Notes under the pieces: model-generated
The model's input: the letters and a program-made list of their open reading frames with translations, nothing else
The model's database searches: none
Told to the model about the DNA's origin: nothing
Position numbers and translations under genes: made by a program
In this document: positions 8,225 to 17,324 of the stretch, in pieces
Layout of the letters: every line of letters begins with the position of its first letter
Position numbering within the stretch: the first letter of the stretch is position 1
Assembly (NCBI RefSeq): GCF_014645695.1
Contig: NZ_BMMF01000003.1
Coordinates: forward strand, 62,001-126,000
Direction of reading: 5' to 3'
Length of the DNA: 64,000 nucleotides
Source of the DNA: Salinarimonas ramus
GTDB taxonomy: Bacteria; Pseudomonadota; Alphaproteobacteria; Rhizobiales; Beijerinckiaceae

Positions 8225-9487
8225 GTGAAGACGCTCCCGCTCACCCGCCGCTCGCTCCTCGCCGGTCTCGCCGCCGGCGTCGCCGCACCCGCGATCCTGC
8301 GCGCCGAGGCCGTGCGCGCGAGCGACGCGCGCATCGTGATCTCCTCGAACTTCGGGCCGGAGACCGCCTTCCAGGCCGTGGTCGACGCCTTCAACGCGAA
8401 GGAGCTCGGCGTCGAGGCCGTGAACCAGTTCGACGGGAACTACGAGGAGGCCACCGCCAAGACGCTGGCCGCGATCTCCGCCGGCCGCCCTCCGGCGCTG
8501 ATGACCACCGGCTGGAAGTTCGGCTACTACGCCAAGCGCACGCTCGGCGCCCGGGACCTGCGCGAGATCGACGCCGACGCCGCCGAGGCGCTGATCGCCA
8601 ACTTCGTTCCCTCGGTCCATCCCCTCGTCACCGTCGACGACGCGCTCGTCGGCGTGCCGTGGGCGATGTCGACGCCGATCACCTTCATCAACATGGAGCA
8701 TTGGCGCGCGGCCGGGCTCGAGGAGACGATCCCCGAGACCATCGACACCGACTGGCTCTACGAGCGCGCCCGCGCCCTCGACGCGGCGCTCGGCGGCGGC
8801 GCGCATCCGACCTTCCGCTCGGCGCTCTCGCTGTCGAACAACGAGTGGACGAGCCAGTCCTACGTCCAGAACGCCGGCGGCGCCGTCATCGACGAGACCG
8901 GCACGGTGGGTCTCGACCGTCCGGAATCCATCGCCGGCATGGAGCTGTTCTGCGCGCCCGCGCACGAGGGCCTGTGGATCCCCGTCGGCAGCCGCGAGCA
9001 GGACGCCGCCTTCGTCTCCGGCGCGCTCTCCATCGTCACGACGAGCTCGACGCGCGTGATCGCGTACCCGCAATCGGCGCCGTTCGAGGTGGCGACGACG
9101 CGCTTTCCCGGCGTGCCGGGTCGCGAGCGCCGCATGAACAGCGGCGGCAACTTCCTCGGCGTCTACGCGCAGGATGCGGAGCAGGCGCAGGCGGCGATGC
9201 GCTTCCTCGAGTTCTGCGCCTCGCGCGAGGGCCAGGAGCTCTGGTCGGGCGTGGGCTACCTCAATTCCTCGATCCACGAGATCCCGCCGGTCACGCCGCT
9301 GATCGCGGCGGCGCAGGCGCAGCTCGCCGACGGGCTCACCGCCGAGACGATCTGGCCCGGCACCCGCGGCTTCGAGGCGCAGAACGCCTGGCGCAACTGG
9401 GTCTCGCGCATGCTCGAGCGCGTCGACCCGATCCCGGAGGCGATGGCGCGGGCGCAGGACGAGATCACCGCGCTCGTCTCCGCCTGA
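8225..9487 (+). CDS. ABC transporter sugar-type solute-binding protein
   Basis: The 420-residue periplasmic protein captures the substrate for the two permeases downstream. The N-terminus has a twin-arginine-like sequence (TRRSLLAGLAAG) and an Ala-rich cleavage region near residue 35. The body has the family 1 extracellular solute-binding fold, with a UgpB/MalE-like layout (GRPPALMTTGWKFG near 85, SSTRVIAYP near 270, NSGGNFLGVYA near 300). The GTG at 8225 is preferred over a GTG at 8192 because AGGAGG lies seven or so bases upstream of it. The substrate is probably a carbohydrate or polyol, possibly glycerol-phosphate-like, given the permease type and the PfkB kinase at the end of the operon. 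The stop overlaps the next ATG. Confidence 0.88.
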   Translation: MKTLPLTRRSLLAGLAAGVAAPAILRAEAVRASDARIVISSNFGPETAFQAVVDAFNAKELGVEAVNQFDGNYEEATAKTLAAISAGRPPALMTTGWKFGYYAKRTLGARDLREIDADAAEALIANFVPSVHPLVTVDDALVGVPWAMSTPITFINMEHWRAAGLEETIPETIDTDWLYERARALDAALGGGAHPTFRSALSLSNNEWTSQSYVQNAGGAVIDETGTVGLDRPESIAGMELFCAPAHEGLWIPVGSREQDAAFVSGALSIVTTSSTRVIAYPQSAPFEVATTRFPGVPGRERRMNSGGNFLGVYAQDAEQAQAAMRFLEFCASREGQELWSGVGYLNSSIHEIPPVTPLIAAAQAQLADGLTAETIWPGTRGFEAQNAWRNWVSRMLERVDPIPEAMARAQDEITALVSA

Positions 9488-10374
9488 TGCGCGGCGCCCA
9501 CGGCGGAAGCCTGCAGACGGCGGGGCTCGTCGCCCCCGCATTCTTCGCCGTCGCCGTCTTCCTCTACCTGCCGATCGCGGCCTCGGGCCTCCTCGCGGTG
9601 CTCGACTATCACCCCGCGACGCGCGCGTTCTCCTATGCGGGGCTCGCCAACATCGAGGCCGTCTGGCGCGATCCCGCCTTCCGGGTCGCCGCCTGGAACA
9701 CGCTCGTCTATTGCCTCGTGCTGGTCCCGGCGCAGGTCGTCGTCCCGCTCCTCCTCGCGCTCGGCCTGCGCGAGATCGCGGGCTCGCGGCTCGCACCCGT
9801 CTATTACGCATGCCTGTTCGCGCCGACGCTGGTGAGCTTCTCCGTCGCCGGCGCGGTCTGGCTGCCGCTTCTCAACCCGATCAACGGCGTCCTCAACGAG
9901 ATGCTGATCGCCATCGGCCTGCCTCCGTCGCGCTGGCACACGGATGCGCGCGCGGCGCTCTGGGTGGTCTGCGTCGTCACCTTCTGGAAGACCTTCGGGC
10001 TCAACCTCGTGCTCTGGTACGCGGCCCTGATGACGATCCCCAGGGAGCAGATCGAGGCGGCGCGCATCGACGGCGCGGGCTTCTTCCGGCGGGTGCGCGA
10101 CATCGACATCCCGCTCGCCTCCCCCACCGCCTTCTTCATCCTGGTGACCACCGTCTTCACCACGCTCGACGACATCGTCGGCATCATCGACGTGCTCACC
10201 GGCGGCGGGCCCTTCGAGCGCACGACGAACCTGCCCTATCTCCTCTGGCAGAAGGGGCTCGTCTTCTTCCAGTTCGGGCAGGCGAGCGTCGTCGCGCTCG
10301 TCACGATCGCCATCGTGGCGCTGCTCACCTTCGTGCAGTTCCGCTTCGTCGAGCGGCGGGTGACCTATGCGTGA
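9487..10374 (+). CDS. ABC sugar permease, UgpA/MalF type
   Basis: The 295-residue inner-membrane protein has six predicted helices, the first at about residues 13-38. The EAA loop (EAARIDGAGFFRRVRDIDIP) near 190-210 docks the ATPase. The ATG overlaps the stop of the binding-protein gene (TGATG), which indicates translational coupling. It pairs with the next permease to form the channel of a CUT1-type sugar importer. No matching ATPase gene follows. Confidence 0.9.
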   Translation: MRGAHGGSLQTAGLVAPAFFAVAVFLYLPIAASGLLAVLDYHPATRAFSYAGLANIEAVWRDPAFRVAAWNTLVYCLVLVPAQVVVPLLLALGLREIAGSRLAPVYYACLFAPTLVSFSVAGAVWLPLLNPINGVLNEMLIAIGLPPSRWHTDARAALWVVCVVTFWKTFGLNLVLWYAALMTIPREQIEAARIDGAGFFRRVRDIDIPLASPTAFFILVTTVFTTLDDIVGIIDVLTGGGPFERTTNLPYLLWQKGLVFFQFGQASVVALVTIAIVALLTFVQFRFVERRVTYA

Positions 10375-11209
10375 GGTCGCCGCCGCCGAACGCCGCCGGC
10401 GCACGGCGCGCCTCCTCGTCCACGGCGCGCTCGCCATCGCCTCGGCGGCGACGCTGTTCCCGCTCGTCTGGATGCTCGCCGCAGCCTTCACGCCCAACGA
10501 CCTGATCCTCGCGCGCCCCTTCCGGCTCTGGCCGGAGCAGGCGACGCTCGCGAACTTCGCCGCCGCGAGCGAGGCCTACCCGATCTGGCGCTGGCTGTGG
10601 AACTCGCTGCTCGCGGCGGCGGCGGTCACCGCCGGCAAGCTCGCGCTGTCGCTTCCCGCGGCCTACGCCTTCGCCCGGGGGCGCCACCGCTGGCGCGACG
10701 CCGCCTTCGGCTTCGTGATCGTGACCATGGCGTTCCCGACGGTGATGGTGATCGTACCGACCTATCTCGCCGTCGTGCGGCTCGGCCTCGTCGACACGCT
10801 GCCGGCGCTGATCGTGCCCTCGATCCCCTATATCGGCTTCTACGTCTTCTTCTTCCGGCAGGCGATGAAGGCGCTGCCGCCCGAGATGTTCGAGGCGGCG
10901 AGCCTCGACGGGGCGGGCTTCCTGCGCCAGTTCGTCGACATAGCCCTTCCCAACGTCGCGCACGTCGTGCCCGCGCTCGCGGCCTTCGCCTTCCTCGGTG
11001 CTTGGAACATCTTCCTGTGGGGCCAGCTCACGCTCGCGAGCGTCGAGAACAAGACGCTGGCGGTGGGCGTGGCGCTGTTCTCCGACATCGAAGGCGCACA
11101 ATCGAGCTGGGGGCCCTTGATGGCGGTGAACAGCCTCGCCATCCTGCCCGTCCTCGTCGTCTTCCTCGTCGCACGGCGCTCCATCGAGCGGGCTTTCGCG
11201 AACAGGTGA
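10367..11209 (+). CDS. ABC sugar permease, UgpE/MalG type
   Basis: The 280-residue protein has six predicted membrane helices. The EAA loop (FEAASLDGAGFLRQFVDIAL) lies near residues 175-195, typical of the MalG/UgpE half of CUT1 importers. It overlaps the end of the previous permease by eight bases, so the pair is translationally coupled. The last helix and a short basic tail end just before the PfkB kinase start. Confidence 0.9.
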   Translation: MREVAAAERRRRTARLLVHGALAIASAATLFPLVWMLAAAFTPNDLILARPFRLWPEQATLANFAAASEAYPIWRWLWNSLLAAAAVTAGKLALSLPAAYAFARGRHRWRDAAFGFVIVTMAFPTVMVIVPTYLAVVRLGLVDTLPALIVPSIPYIGFYVFFFRQAMKALPPEMFEAASLDGAGFLRQFVDIALPNVAHVVPALAAFAFLGAWNIFLWGQLTLASVENKTLAVGVALFSDIEGAQSSWGPLMAVNSLAILPVLVVFLVARRSIERAFANR

Positions 11210-11211
11210 GC

Positions 11212-12039
11212 ATGCGCATCCTCGTCGTCGGCAACGCCAATTGCGATCGGGTCCTCGTCCTGCGCGAGGCGCTTCGCCCGGGAGGCCGGCATCCGCTCGC
11301 CTCGGTGACGGAGCGGACCGGAGGCGCGGGGTATCATGCGGGAGCCGCGATCGCGCGGCTCGGCGGGGAGGCGGTGCTCTCGGCGCGCATCGCGCCCGAC
11401 GCGCGCGGCGACCAGCTCCTCGCCGACGTCCGCGCGCGGGAGATCCGCACGGAGACGATCGTGCGCGATCATCCCCGCACGACGCCCCTCGAGATCCTCG
11501 TCGAGCCGGACGGGCGACGCACGATCCTGTTCGAGCCCGGCGCCGGCGCCGCCGCGACCTGGCCGGACGCGAGCACGGCGCCCTTCGACGGCCTCTACGT
11601 CAACACGCACGCGCCGATGCCGACGCACGCGCCCGCGCTCGTACGCCCCGGCGGGCCGATCCTCGCGCAGCTGCCCCTCGTCCATGGCGGGCGCGAAGCC
11701 GAGGCGACGCATCCCGCGCCTCTCGTGATCGCCTCGGCGGACGAGCGCCCCGACGTCGCGCCGGATGAAGTGTGGCGCGCCGCGGCGAGGGCGACGGGCG
11801 GGCGCGTCGAGCGCCTCGTCCTCACCGACGGCCCGCGCCCGATCCGCGTCCTCGACGCCCACGGCGTCGCGGCGGAGGTGCCGGTGCGGCCCATCTCGGG
11901 GCTCGACACGACGGGAGCGGGCGATTTCTTCGCGGGCGCGCTGGTGCTGGCGCTGGCCCGCGGGCGCGCCGTCGCGGACGCCTGCGCCGAGGCCTCCGCG
12001 GGCACGGCGCTCCTGCTCGAGGCGCGCACGTCGTGGTGA
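11212..12039 (+). CDS. PfkB-family carbohydrate kinase
   Basis: The 275-residue protein belongs to the ribokinase/PfkB family, which phosphorylates sugars or nucleosides with ATP. The N-terminal substrate motif includes GGAGYHAGAAIARLGG (residues ~37-52). The C-terminal signature is DTTGAGDFFAGAL with catalytic base Asp238. It is slightly shorter than typical ribokinase (about 300). The start is two bases after the permease stop, so it belongs to the ABC operon and probably phosphorylates the imported substrate. It converges on purQ. Confidence 0.88.
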   Translation: MRILVVGNANCDRVLVLREALRPGGRHPLASVTERTGGAGYHAGAAIARLGGEAVLSARIAPDARGDQLLADVRAREIRTETIVRDHPRTTPLEILVEPDGRRTILFEPGAGAAATWPDASTAPFDGLYVNTHAPMPTHAPALVRPGGPILAQLPLVHGGREAEATHPAPLVIASADERPDVAPDEVWRAAARATGGRVERLVLTDGPRPIRVLDAHGVAAEVPVRPISGLDTTGAGDFFAGALVLALARGRAVADACAEASAGTALLLEARTSW

Positions 12040-12070
12040 GTTTCGGGCCGCCCGCGTCGGCCCGCCCGCG

Positions 12071-12757
12071 TCAGGCGGCCTTGGCGAGGCTCTCGAAGAG
12101 GCCGAGCCCGTCCGTGCCGCCGACGAGGCCGTCCACGAGGTTCTCGGGATGGGGCATCATGCCGAGCACGCGCAGGTTCTGCGAGTAGATCCCGGCGATG
12201 GCGTTGATCGAGCCGTTGACGTTGGCGTCCTTCGTCAACGAGCCGTCCGCATCGCAATAGCGGAAGGCGACGCGCCCCTCGTCCTCGAGCCGCGCGAGCG
12301 TATCCGGATCGGCGAAGTAATTGCCCTCGCCGTGGGCGATGCACACGTCGATCGCCTGGCCCTTCGCGTAGGCGGAGGCGAAGGCGGTGTCCGTGCGCTC
12401 GACCCGCAGATGCTGGCGATGGCAGAGGAAGCGCAGGTTGGCGTTGCGCATGAGCACGCCGGGCAGGAGCCCCGATTCGCACAGGATCTGGAAGCCGTTG
12501 CACACGCCGAGCACGAGGCCGCCGCGCTCCGCGTGCCGGCGCACAGCCTCCATCGCGGGCGCGCGCCCGGCGATGGCGCCGCAGCGCAGGTAGTCGCCGT
12601 AGGAGAAGCCGCCGGGCAGTACCGCGAGGTCCACGCCCGCGGGAAGCTCCGGCTCCGCGTGCCAGACGCGCACGGTCTGCGCACCCGCGCGCACGAGCGC
12701 CCGCTCGATGTCCGCGTCGCGGTTGGAGCCGGGGAAGACGACGATCGCGGCGCGCAT
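12071..12757 (-). CDS. purQ: Phosphoribosylformylglycinamidine synthase subunit PurQ
   Basis: This 228-residue glutamine amidotransferase supplies ammonia to PurL for the fourth step of purine synthesis. The class I triad is visible: the nucleophile Cys in LGVCNGFQIL (near residue 86), and the His/Glu pair in AHGEGNY and the C-terminal PHPEN region. FPGSNRD near the N-terminus is typical of PurQ. Its ATG overlaps the stop of purS by one base, so the two are coupled. purL is not in this stretch, since the next gene downstream is the convergent kinase. Confidence 0.95.
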   Translation of the reverse strand: MRAAIVVFPGSNRDADIERALVRAGAQTVRVWHAEPELPAGVDLAVLPGGFSYGDYLRCGAIAGRAPAMEAVRRHAERGGLVLGVCNGFQILCESGLLPGVLMRNANLRFLCHRQHLRVERTDTAFASAYAKGQAIDVCIAHGEGNYFADPDTLARLEDEGRVAFRYCDADGSLTKDANVNGSINAIAGIYSQNLRVLGMMPHPENLVDGLVGGTDGLGLFESLAKAA

Positions 12758-12999
12758 CAGACGAGCTCGACCCGGTAGTTCTCGATGACGGTGTTGGCGA
12801 GGAGCCGCTCGCAGGCGCGCTCCAGCGCGGCCTTGGCGGAGGCCTCGTCGCCGGCGTCGAGCTCGATGTCGAACACCTTGCCCTGCCGCACGGAGGCGAC
12901 GCCCTCGATCCCGAGCGAGCCGAGCGCCCCCTCGATGGCCTTGCCCTGCGGATCGAGCACGCCGGTCTTCAGGGTGACGGTGACGCGGGCCTTCATCAT
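12757..12999 (-). CDS. purS: Phosphoribosylformylglycinamidine synthase subunit PurS
   Basis: This 80-residue protein (79 if the second of two consecutive ATG codons, at 12996, is used) forms the dimer that bridges PurQ and PurL. The family pattern is complete: LKTGVLDPQGKAIEGAL, then VRQGKVFDIEL and a C-terminal ENYRVEL. The usual PurS length is about 80, so longer upstream starts in the same frame (up to 13257) are rejected. It is translationally coupled to purQ. Confidence 0.93.
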   Translation of the reverse strand: MMKARVTVTLKTGVLDPQGKAIEGALGSLGIEGVASVRQGKVFDIELDAGDEASAKAALERACERLLANTVIENYRVELV

Positions 13000-13167
13000 T
13001 GCGCGGGTCCTGATCCTGCGGTCTGTCGAGGACGGCTTAGAGCGCGCCGGCTCGCAGGGCAAGGGCGAGGTCGTGCTCGTCGGCAAATGATGGTCGCAGC
13101 CTTTCGCGAGAGGCGGTATCCTCGGGGCGCTGGGGGAGCGGTGTAGTTCGTCGGGCAGGAGCGGCAC

Positions 13168-13329
13168 ATGGCACGGCGCGCCTTCGAGAAGATCGCGGAG
13201 GGCTTGCGCGAAGCGATCGACATCGCTCGGGGGGAGACCCCTCCCGAGAGGCTGCATGCGATCGCCAAAGCTCCGGATGACGGAGCGCGCGGCCGAAAAC
13301 CTGGGCGCAAGAAGACCCGGAGCACGTGA
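13168..13329 (+). CDS. 53-residue protein resembling the N-terminus of XRE-type antitoxins
   Basis: ATG at 13168 opens a 53-codon frame ending at TGA 13327-13329, preceded by an AGGAGCGG element. The start MARRAFEKIAEGLREAIDIA, followed by RGETPPERLH, resembles the leader that precedes the helix-turn-helix in some type II antitoxins of the HigA/XRE kind. Here the helix-turn-helix is missing; the chain ends in a basic tail (GRKPGRKKTRST). It could be a truncated remnant or a genuine small basic protein. No toxin gene is adjacent. Codon use fits the genome and the similarity is recalled, not searched. Confidence 0.5.
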   Translation: MARRAFEKIAEGLREAIDIARGETPPERLHAIAKAPDDGARGRKPGRKKTRST

Positions 13330-13384
13330 AACGCCTCCTCCGAGAGGCCGCCTGACGGCCCTGCGCTGGGGGATCAGCCACCCT

Positions 13385-13927
13385 CTAGAACGCCTCCTCG
13401 GCCACCTGACGCAGGGCGGCCTCGACGGCGGCGGCGTCGTCGCCGACGACGAGGGCGAGGCGTACCTCGCGGCCCTCCTCGCGGGCGAGCGTCGCGCCGT
13501 GGGCGACGCGGCCCGTCGCGGCGGCGCCGATGGTCACGGCGAAGCCGCGCAGGCCGCCGACGGCGAGCGGGCGCGTCTCGATGCGCGTCTCGATCCCACG
13601 GCGCTCCTCGTTCTCGTCCGTACGATCGCGCTCGGCGATGAAGCGGGCGAGGCGCTGGGGATCGGCGAGGACGGCGCGCACCTCCGCCGCGGCCTCGCCC
13701 CGCAGGCGCAGGACGGAGACCATCAGCCGCTCCGGGCACTCGTCCGTCAGGCAGGCGGCGACGCCTTCGGGCTCGCCGCGCTCGACCGCCGCCCAGTTCT
13801 GCACCGGCAGCACGAGCCAGCCGCCCTCGTCGGGAAGGCCCGCGACGAGGCGCGGGCCCGCGATGCATCCCGCGAGGGCGAGAAGGGCGAGGCCCGCTGC
13901 GAGAGGGGTGAGTCGGAAACGCGGCAT
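13385..13927 (-). CDS. Predicted lipoprotein of unknown function
   Basis: The 180-residue protein starts at an ATG at 13927 with a classic lipoprotein signal: a short basic start, a Leu/Ala core and the lipobox LAGC with Cys21. The mature part has no family I recognise. It includes the segment GWLVLPVQNWAAVERGEPE and a Cys pair near residues 60-64 (CLTDECPE). An in-frame start at 14056 would bury the signal peptide and is rejected. It stands between the antitoxin-like ORF and the divergent phospholipase D gene. Confidence 0.75.
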   Translation of the reverse strand: MPRFRLTPLAAGLALLALAGCIAGPRLVAGLPDEGGWLVLPVQNWAAVERGEPEGVAACLTDECPERLMVSVLRLRGEAAAEVRAVLADPQRLARFIAERDRTDENEERRGIETRIETRPLAVGGLRGFAVTIGAAATGRVAHGATLAREEGREVRLALVVGDDAAAVEAALRQVAEEAF

Positions 13928-14128
13928 GGTGCCCGGGACGAAAGCACGCTCGCGCACCGACCGCCAGAGCGGGCGGGCGCTTTTCCCGTCGCGCGGGGCG
14001 CGCGCGTCACACGGTCGCGCGAGGCGATGGCTCGAGCGCCGGCACAGCGAGACCACGAGGGTGAGACCCGGCGGGCCTCTCGCGCGTTATGGGAAGAGCC
14101 GCGGGCGCGCGGTGCCGGAAGAACTCCC

Positions 14129-15676
14129 ATGGACGACGCCAGCGTGATCTCCTCCGTCCCTCCCGTCGGGTCGTCCTGGCCCGCCGTCGGCCTCGCCGAC
14201 GCGCTCGGCCGCGTCCTCGCCGATCCCGGCGCGCCGGCGCACGACCTGCGGCTCCTGCGCGACGGCGGCGAGAACTACCCCGCCTGGCTCGCGGCGATAC
14301 GCGGCGCGCGGGAGCGGATCGACTTCGAGAATTTCATCGTCGCCGACGACGAGACCGGCCGCGTCTTCGCCGAGGCGCTGATGGAGCGCGCCCGCGCCGG
14401 CGTGCGCGTGCGCTTCCTCTACGATTGGCTCGGCTCGGCGGCGCGCAGCTCGCGCGGCTACCGGCGAGCGCTGCGCGAGGCGGGCGTGGCGGTGCGCGTC
14501 TACGGGCCGCTGCGGCCCTCGCGGCCGCACTGGTTCGTGCGCGATCATCGCAAGCTCCTCACCGTCGACGGCACGCGCGGCTTCGTCTCGGGCCTGTGCG
14601 TCTCCGACCACTGGACCGGCCGCGACGGGGTCGCGCCCTGGCGCGACACCGGCATCGCGCTCGCCGGTCCCGCGGTCGCGGGGCTCGACGCCGCCTTCGC
14701 GGAGACCTGGGCGGAGGCCGAGGGCGACGACGACCCGCCGCTCCCCGAGAATGCGGCCACGCCCGCGCATGGGGGAGAGGTCCACGTCGGCGACTTCTCG
14801 CCGTTCGCGCCACCGGATGCGGTGCCGGTCCGCATCGCCCACGGCCGCCCGGGAGACCGGCGGCTCTATCGGCTCGATCTCCTCGCCCTCGCCACGGCAC
14901 GCTCGCGCGCCTTCCTCACGGACAGCTATTTCCTCCCCACCCGCGCCTATCGCGAGGCGCTCCTCGACGCCGCGCGCTGCGGCGTCGACGTGCGCCTGCT
15001 CGTGCCCGGCGCCAACGACGTGCCGACGCTGCCCGCCTTCGTGCGCACCGCCTATCGCGAGCTCATCGAGGGGGGCGTGCGCGTCTACGAGTGGACCGGG
15101 CCCATGCTCCACGCCAAGACGGCCGTGTTCGACGGCCGGCTCTCGCGGGTGGGCTCGACCAACCTCAACCCGGCGAGCTGGTTCGGGAACTACGAGCTCG
15201 ACGTCGTCGTCGACGATCCCGGCTTCGGCGCCGCCATGGAGGCGATGTTCGCGCAGGATCTCGCGGGCGCCACCGAGATCGTGCTCGCCGACAAGCGCGG
15301 CGCGCCGGCCCTGCCGCGGCCCGTCTCCCTCGATGCGCGCTCGGGCAGCCTCGCGCGCCGCTTCGCGCAAGGGCGCTGGCGGGAGAGCGCGGCCTCCATC
15401 GGGCGCGTCGTCGTCTCGGCGATCGCCCAACGAAAGCCGCTCTCGCGGCTCGAGGCGGCGTCGGCCGCGACGCTCGCCGCCATGGCGGCGGTGGCGGCGG
15501 TCGCCGTGGCGCTGTGGCCCGGCATCCTCGGCTTCACCGTCTCCGTCACGCTCGGCTGGATCGCGCTCGCGCTCTTCATCCGCCTCGTGCGCGGACGCAG
15601 GCGCGTGCGCCTCGCCGAGCAGCGCCTCGCCGCGCAGACGCGCCGCCTGCTCGATCGCCTGCGCCGACCGGACTGA
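14129..15676 (+). CDS. Phospholipase D family protein, cardiolipin synthase-like
   Basis: The 515-residue protein has two HKD catalytic motifs: HRKLLTVDG with His140 and HAKTAVFDG with His328. Both are complete, so it should be active in phosphatidyl transfer. Unlike E. coli ClsA it has no N-terminal membrane helices; two hydrophobic helices sit at the C-terminus instead (about residues 450-495), followed by a basic tail. This layout suggests anchoring at the inner membrane with the catalytic part in the cytoplasm. Likely roles are cardiolipin synthesis or phospholipid turnover; a ClsB/ClsC-type enzyme is the closest comparison. The start at 14129 excludes an implausible 291-residue extension. 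Confidence 0.85.
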   Translation: MDDASVISSVPPVGSSWPAVGLADALGRVLADPGAPAHDLRLLRDGGENYPAWLAAIRGARERIDFENFIVADDETGRVFAEALMERARAGVRVRFLYDWLGSAARSSRGYRRALREAGVAVRVYGPLRPSRPHWFVRDHRKLLTVDGTRGFVSGLCVSDHWTGRDGVAPWRDTGIALAGPAVAGLDAAFAETWAEAEGDDDPPLPENAATPAHGGEVHVGDFSPFAPPDAVPVRIAHGRPGDRRLYRLDLLALATARSRAFLTDSYFLPTRAYREALLDAARCGVDVRLLVPGANDVPTLPAFVRTAYRELIEGGVRVYEWTGPMLHAKTAVFDGRLSRVGSTNLNPASWFGNYELDVVVDDPGFGAAMEAMFAQDLAGATEIVLADKRGAPALPRPVSLDARSGSLARRFAQGRWRESAASIGRVVVSAIAQRKPLSRLEAASAATLAAMAAVAAVAVALWPGILGFTVSVTLGWIALALFIRLVRGRRRVRLAEQRLAAQTRRLLDRLRRPD

Positions 15677-15859
15677 GGGAGGAACGGCCCCGAAGCGCGT
15701 GCCGTTCGGCCGCGCGTCCGACGGTCGCGCGGCCACGCTAGGAACCGACGCCTCCCCAGCGTCGTTCGGCAGACACGCGGATGCGGCCCCCGACGCGTCG
15801 CGTTCGTCCTCGCGCGCCCCATCCCGGGCGTGCGCCGTCGAGCACGTGAGGGGAACCCC

Positions 15860-17311
15860 ATGGAATTCGACGCCTTCATCCTGTCGCGGATCCAGTTCGC
15901 GTTCACGGTGGCGTTCCACATCATCTTCCCGGCCTTCACCATCGGCCTCGCGAGCTGGCTCGCGGCGCTGGAATTCCGGTGGCTGCGCACGGGCAACCCG
16001 GTCTTCAAGAACCTCTACAAGTTCTGGGTGAAGGTCTTCGCCGTCTCCTTCGGGCTCGGCGTCGTCTCCGGCATCGTGATGTCCTACCAGTTCGGCACGA
16101 ACTGGTCGGGCTTCTCGGACTTCACCGGCAACGTGCTCGGGCCCGTCATCGCCTACGAGGTGATCACCGCTTTCTTCCTCGAGGCGGCCTTCCTCGGCAT
16201 CATGCTGTTCGGCTGGAACAAGGTCGGCGACAAGCTGCACTTCTTCGCCACCTGCATGGTGGCGCTGGGCACGCTGATGTCGGCGTTCTGGATTCTGTCC
16301 GCCAATTCCTGGATGCAGACGCCAGCGGGCTTCGCGATCGAGAACGGCGTCGCCGTCCCGGTCGATTGGTTCGCGATCGTCTTCAACCCGTCCTTCCCCA
16401 ACCGCTTCGCCCACATGGTCATGGCCTGCTACCTGACCACCGCCTTCGCGGTGGCGGGGATGTCCGCCTACATGCTGCTGCGCGGGCGTAGGCAGGGGCT
16501 CGCCATGGGTCAGACGCTCCGGATGGAGGGCGCGCGCCGCTCGCTGTCGATGGCGACCGCCTTCGCCGCGATCTTCGCCCCCGTGCAGATCTTCCTGGGC
16601 GATCTCCATGGCCTCAACGTGCTGGCCTACCAGCCCACCAAGCTCGCCGCGATGGAGGGCAATTGGGAGACGCAGGCCGGCGCGCCGCTGCTCTTGTTCG
16701 CCATTCCCGACGAGGAAGCGGAGGAGAACAGCTTCGAGATCGGCATCCCCAAGCTCGGCTCGCTGATCCTCACCCACGAGTGGGACGGCGTCGTGCCGGG
16801 GCTGAAGGAGGTGCCGCCGGAGATGCGCCCGCCGGTCTGGCCTGTCTTCTACTCCTTCCGCGTCATGGTGGCGATCGGCATGCTGATGCTGTTCGTCGGC
16901 ATCTGGTCGGTGTACCTGCGCCTCAAGGGCCGCCTCGCGGAAAGCCCCGCCTTCCTGTGGACGTGCGTCGCCATGCTGCCGTCGGGCTTCATCGCCGTGC
17001 TGACGGGGTGGTTCACCGCCGAGATCGGCCGCCAGCCCTACGTGGTCTACGGGCTCCTGCGCACGATCGACGCGGTCTCGCCCGTCACCACCGGCGCGGT
17101 GGCGAGCTCGCTCGTGGCTTTCTTCGTCGTCTACGCGATCGTCTTCACGGCGGGCACCTACTACCTCTTCAAGCTCCTGCGCCGCGGGCCGGACGAGCAC
17201 GAGGTCATGCCCGGCCAGACCGCGGCCGAGCGCCCCAAGCGGCCCTTCTCCGCCGCCGAGGAGCGCCTGCCCGATCGCGAGGGCGACCGCGCCCGCACCC
17301 CCGCCGAATAG
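15860..17311 (+). CDS. cioA: Cytochrome bd-type (cyanide-insensitive) ubiquinol oxidase subunit I
   Basis: The 483-residue membrane protein carries the hemes of a bd-type terminal oxidase that reduces oxygen with quinol. His20 (in AFHIIFPAF) matches the heme d/b595 ligand region. A FAHMVMACY segment near residue 185 carries the heme b558 His and GRQPYVVYG near 390 the conserved GRQPW-like motif. It is shorter than E. coli CydA (522), as in the CioA group with a short Q loop. The ATG at 15860 follows a GAGGGG site. cioB and a DUF2474 peptide follow, a combination typical of the cyanide-insensitive oxidase. Confidence 0.92.
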   Translation: MEFDAFILSRIQFAFTVAFHIIFPAFTIGLASWLAALEFRWLRTGNPVFKNLYKFWVKVFAVSFGLGVVSGIVMSYQFGTNWSGFSDFTGNVLGPVIAYEVITAFFLEAAFLGIMLFGWNKVGDKLHFFATCMVALGTLMSAFWILSANSWMQTPAGFAIENGVAVPVDWFAIVFNPSFPNRFAHMVMACYLTTAFAVAGMSAYMLLRGRRQGLAMGQTLRMEGARRSLSMATAFAAIFAPVQIFLGDLHGLNVLAYQPTKLAAMEGNWETQAGAPLLLFAIPDEEAEENSFEIGIPKLGSLILTHEWDGVVPGLKEVPPEMRPPVWPVFYSFRVMVAIGMLMLFVGIWSVYLRLKGRLAESPAFLWTCVAMLPSGFIAVLTGWFTAEIGRQPYVVYGLLRTIDAVSPVTTGAVASSLVAFFVVYAIVFTAGTYYLFKLLRRGPDEHEVMPGQTAAERPKRPFSAAEERLPDREGDRARTPAE

Positions 17312-17324
17312 AGGAGAGGCAGAC

